Part shown: piece after piece, positions 6,451-7,370 of the stretch
How the letters are laid out: each line of letters starts with the position of its first letter
How positions within the stretch are numbered: position 1 is the stretch's first letter
From: JBOGWA01 sp050693155
GTDB lineage: Bacteria; Actinomycetota; UBA4738; CALAEC01
Assembly (NCBI GenBank): GCA_050693155.1
Contig: JBOGWA010000059.1
Span: 1 to 7,370, forward strand
Length of the DNA stretch: 7,370 nt
Reading direction: 5' to 3'
The notes under the pieces: model-generated
What the model was told of the DNA's origin: nothing
The model's input: the letters and a program-made list of their open reading frames with translations, nothing else
Database searches by the model: none
Made by a program: the position numbers and the translations under genes

Positions 6451-6492
6451 CGGCCGTAACCCCGACCGCTGGGGGCTTCGTTACGCTCGCCG
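6451..6492 (+). promoter_or_regulatory. Stem-loop in the glnA leader abutting the start codon
   Basis: CGGC and CGTAAC at 6451-6460 pair with GTTACG at 6480-6485 and GCCG at 6489-6492, with a three-base bulge (CTC) on the right arm. Inside, CCC at 6461-6463 can pair with part of the G run at 6471-6475. The stem occupies nearly the whole predicted leader and ends two bases before GTG 6494. No clear Shine-Dalgarno is seen at normal spacing, and the nearest G-rich run is inside this stem-loop. It could influence translation or termination of glnA; no known riboswitch class is recognised. Confidence 0.4.
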
Positions 6493-6493
6493 G

Positions 6494-7370
6494 GTGACGC
6501 TCAGCAAAGAGGCTGAATATGTGCTTCGCACCGTCGAGGAGCGCGGCATTCGCTTCATCCGCCTCTGGTTCACCGACGTCCTCGGCTTCCTGAAGTCCTT
6601 TTCGATCACACCCTCGGAGCTCGAGGTCGCCTTCAGCGAGGGGATGGGGTTCGACGGTTCATCGATCGAAGGGTTCGCGCGCATCCAGGAGTCCGACATG
6701 GTGGCGCGCCCCGATCCCTCGACGTTTCAGATCATTCCCTGGCAGAGCGAGCAGAACGTCGCCCGGATGCTCTGCGACATCTACAACCCCGACGGGACGC
6801 CGTTCGACGGCGACCCTCGGTACGTGTTGAGGCAACAGCTGCGTCGTGCGACGGATCTCGGCTTCACGTTCCACGTCGGCCCGGAGCTCGAGTACTTCTA
6901 CTTCAAGGATTCAACGGGAACCGAGTTTCTCGACCAGGGTGGATACTTCGACCTCACACCCCTGGACGTTGCCACCGATTGGCGGAGGCGCACGGTCGGG
7001 TACCTGGAGGCGATGGGCATCCCCGTCGAGTACGTGCATCACGAGGTGGCGCCCTCGCAGCACGAGATCGACCTGCGCTACACCGACGCGCTGACGATGG
7101 CCGACGCGGTGATGACGTACCGCCTCACGGTCAAGGAGGTCGCTCAGGAGTTTGGGATCCACGCGACGTTCATGCCGAAGCCCGTAACGGGAGTCAACGG
7201 AAACGGGATGCACACGCATCAATCACTCTTCGAAGGCGAGCGAAACGCGTTCTTCGACGCAGCCGATGAGTACCACCTCTCGAAGACCGCGAGGGCCTAC
7301 ATCGCGGGGGTGCTTCATCATGCGCGGGAAATCACCCTCGTGTTGAACCAGTGGGTGAACTCCTACAAGC
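6494..7370 (+). CDS. glnA: Type I glutamine synthetase (5' part, runs off the window)
   Basis: Glutamine synthetase makes glutamine from glutamate, ammonia and ATP in the cytoplasm, the central step of ammonia assimilation, and works as a dodecamer in the type I family. The first 292 codons are present with no stop; family members are about 440-470 residues, so roughly the last third is missing. The N-terminal beta-grasp region reads RFIRLWFTDVLG, followed by GFDGSS (52-57) and ARIQESDM (62-69). The catalytic domain shows GPELEYF (metal-binding Glu131 and Glu133), HHEVAPSQHE (Glu184 and Glu191), NGNGMHTH (His240) and NQWVNSYK (285-292). These residues are the expected metal and substrate ligands. 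GTG 6494 is chosen because the encoded N-terminus has normal family length; GTG 6521, behind AAAGAGG, would cut into the first helix. An adenylylation site would lie beyond the window edge, so that mode of regulation cannot be judged. The gene is separated from the hydrolases and is probably an independent unit. Confidence 0.95.
   Translation, partial: MTLSKEAEYVLRTVEERGIRFIRLWFTDVLGFLKSFSITPSELEVAFSEGMGFDGSSIEGFARIQESDMVARPDPSTFQIIPWQSEQNVARMLCDIYNPDGTPFDGDPRYVLRQQLRRATDLGFTFHVGPELEYFYFKDSTGTEFLDQGGYFDLTPLDVATDWRRRTVGYLEAMGIPVEYVHHEVAPSQHEIDLRYTDALTMADAVMTYRLTVKEVAQEFGIHATFMPKPVTGVNGNGMHTHQSLFEGERNAFFDAADEYHLSKTARAYIAGVLHHAREITLVLNQWVNSYK

Noticed and set aside
6911..7222. - strand open frame inside glnA
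   Set aside because: The + strand encodes uninterrupted glutamine synthetase motifs across the same bases, so this is a shadow.

Overview
This GC-rich window looks like chromosomal DNA from a free-living high-GC bacterium. Several signs are consistent with Actinomycetota, possibly a deep lineage such as Thermoleophilia: the codon bias, the GTG starts, the TANNNT-type -10 boxes and the style of glutamine synthetase with a FIRLWFTDVLG N-terminus and NQWVNSYK motif. This placement is inferred from sequence style and is not proven. No mobile element, tRNA, rRNA or CRISPR array is visible, and no gene-free stretch exceeds about 140 bases.

Layout. (1) Positions 1-145 hold the 3' end of a + strand gene that ends in a beta-sandwich-like, PPC-type segment and a Lys/Arg-rich tail. 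(2) Two genes then lie on the - strand. Reading in their own direction, they are a small lipoprotein with a PrcB-like domain (1677 to 1117) and a secreted metzincin-type zinc metallopeptidase with a complete HEXXHXXGXXH motif (996 to 199). (3) On the + strand, two large exported paralogues of the CocE/NonD (X-Pro dipeptidyl-peptidase S15-like) alpha/beta hydrolase family sit in tandem (1702-3996 and 4125-6356). Each has a signal peptide, a Ser-Asp-His triad, an X-Pro-type C-terminal jelly roll and a PPC-like C-terminal domain. (4) After an inverted-repeat-rich spacer comes the 5' two thirds of a type I glutamine synthetase gene (6494 to the window edge).

How the genes fit together. Everything from position 1 to 6356 appears to encode exported or surface proteins with (or suspected of) hydrolytic function, so the region reads as a cell-surface or secreted hydrolase cluster beside the housekeeping gene glnA. 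The PrcB-like lipoprotein and the metallopeptidase are probably co-transcribed, and the lipoprotein may help anchor or mature a surface protease. The two CocE-like genes arose by tandem duplication. Each is preceded by a shared TATGGTAG element, so they may be separately transcribed. The strongest leads are the PrcB-like/metzincin pairing, the conserved four-cysteine pattern of the paralogues, the unresolved start codon of the first paralogue, and the stem-loop that runs up to the glnA start codon.
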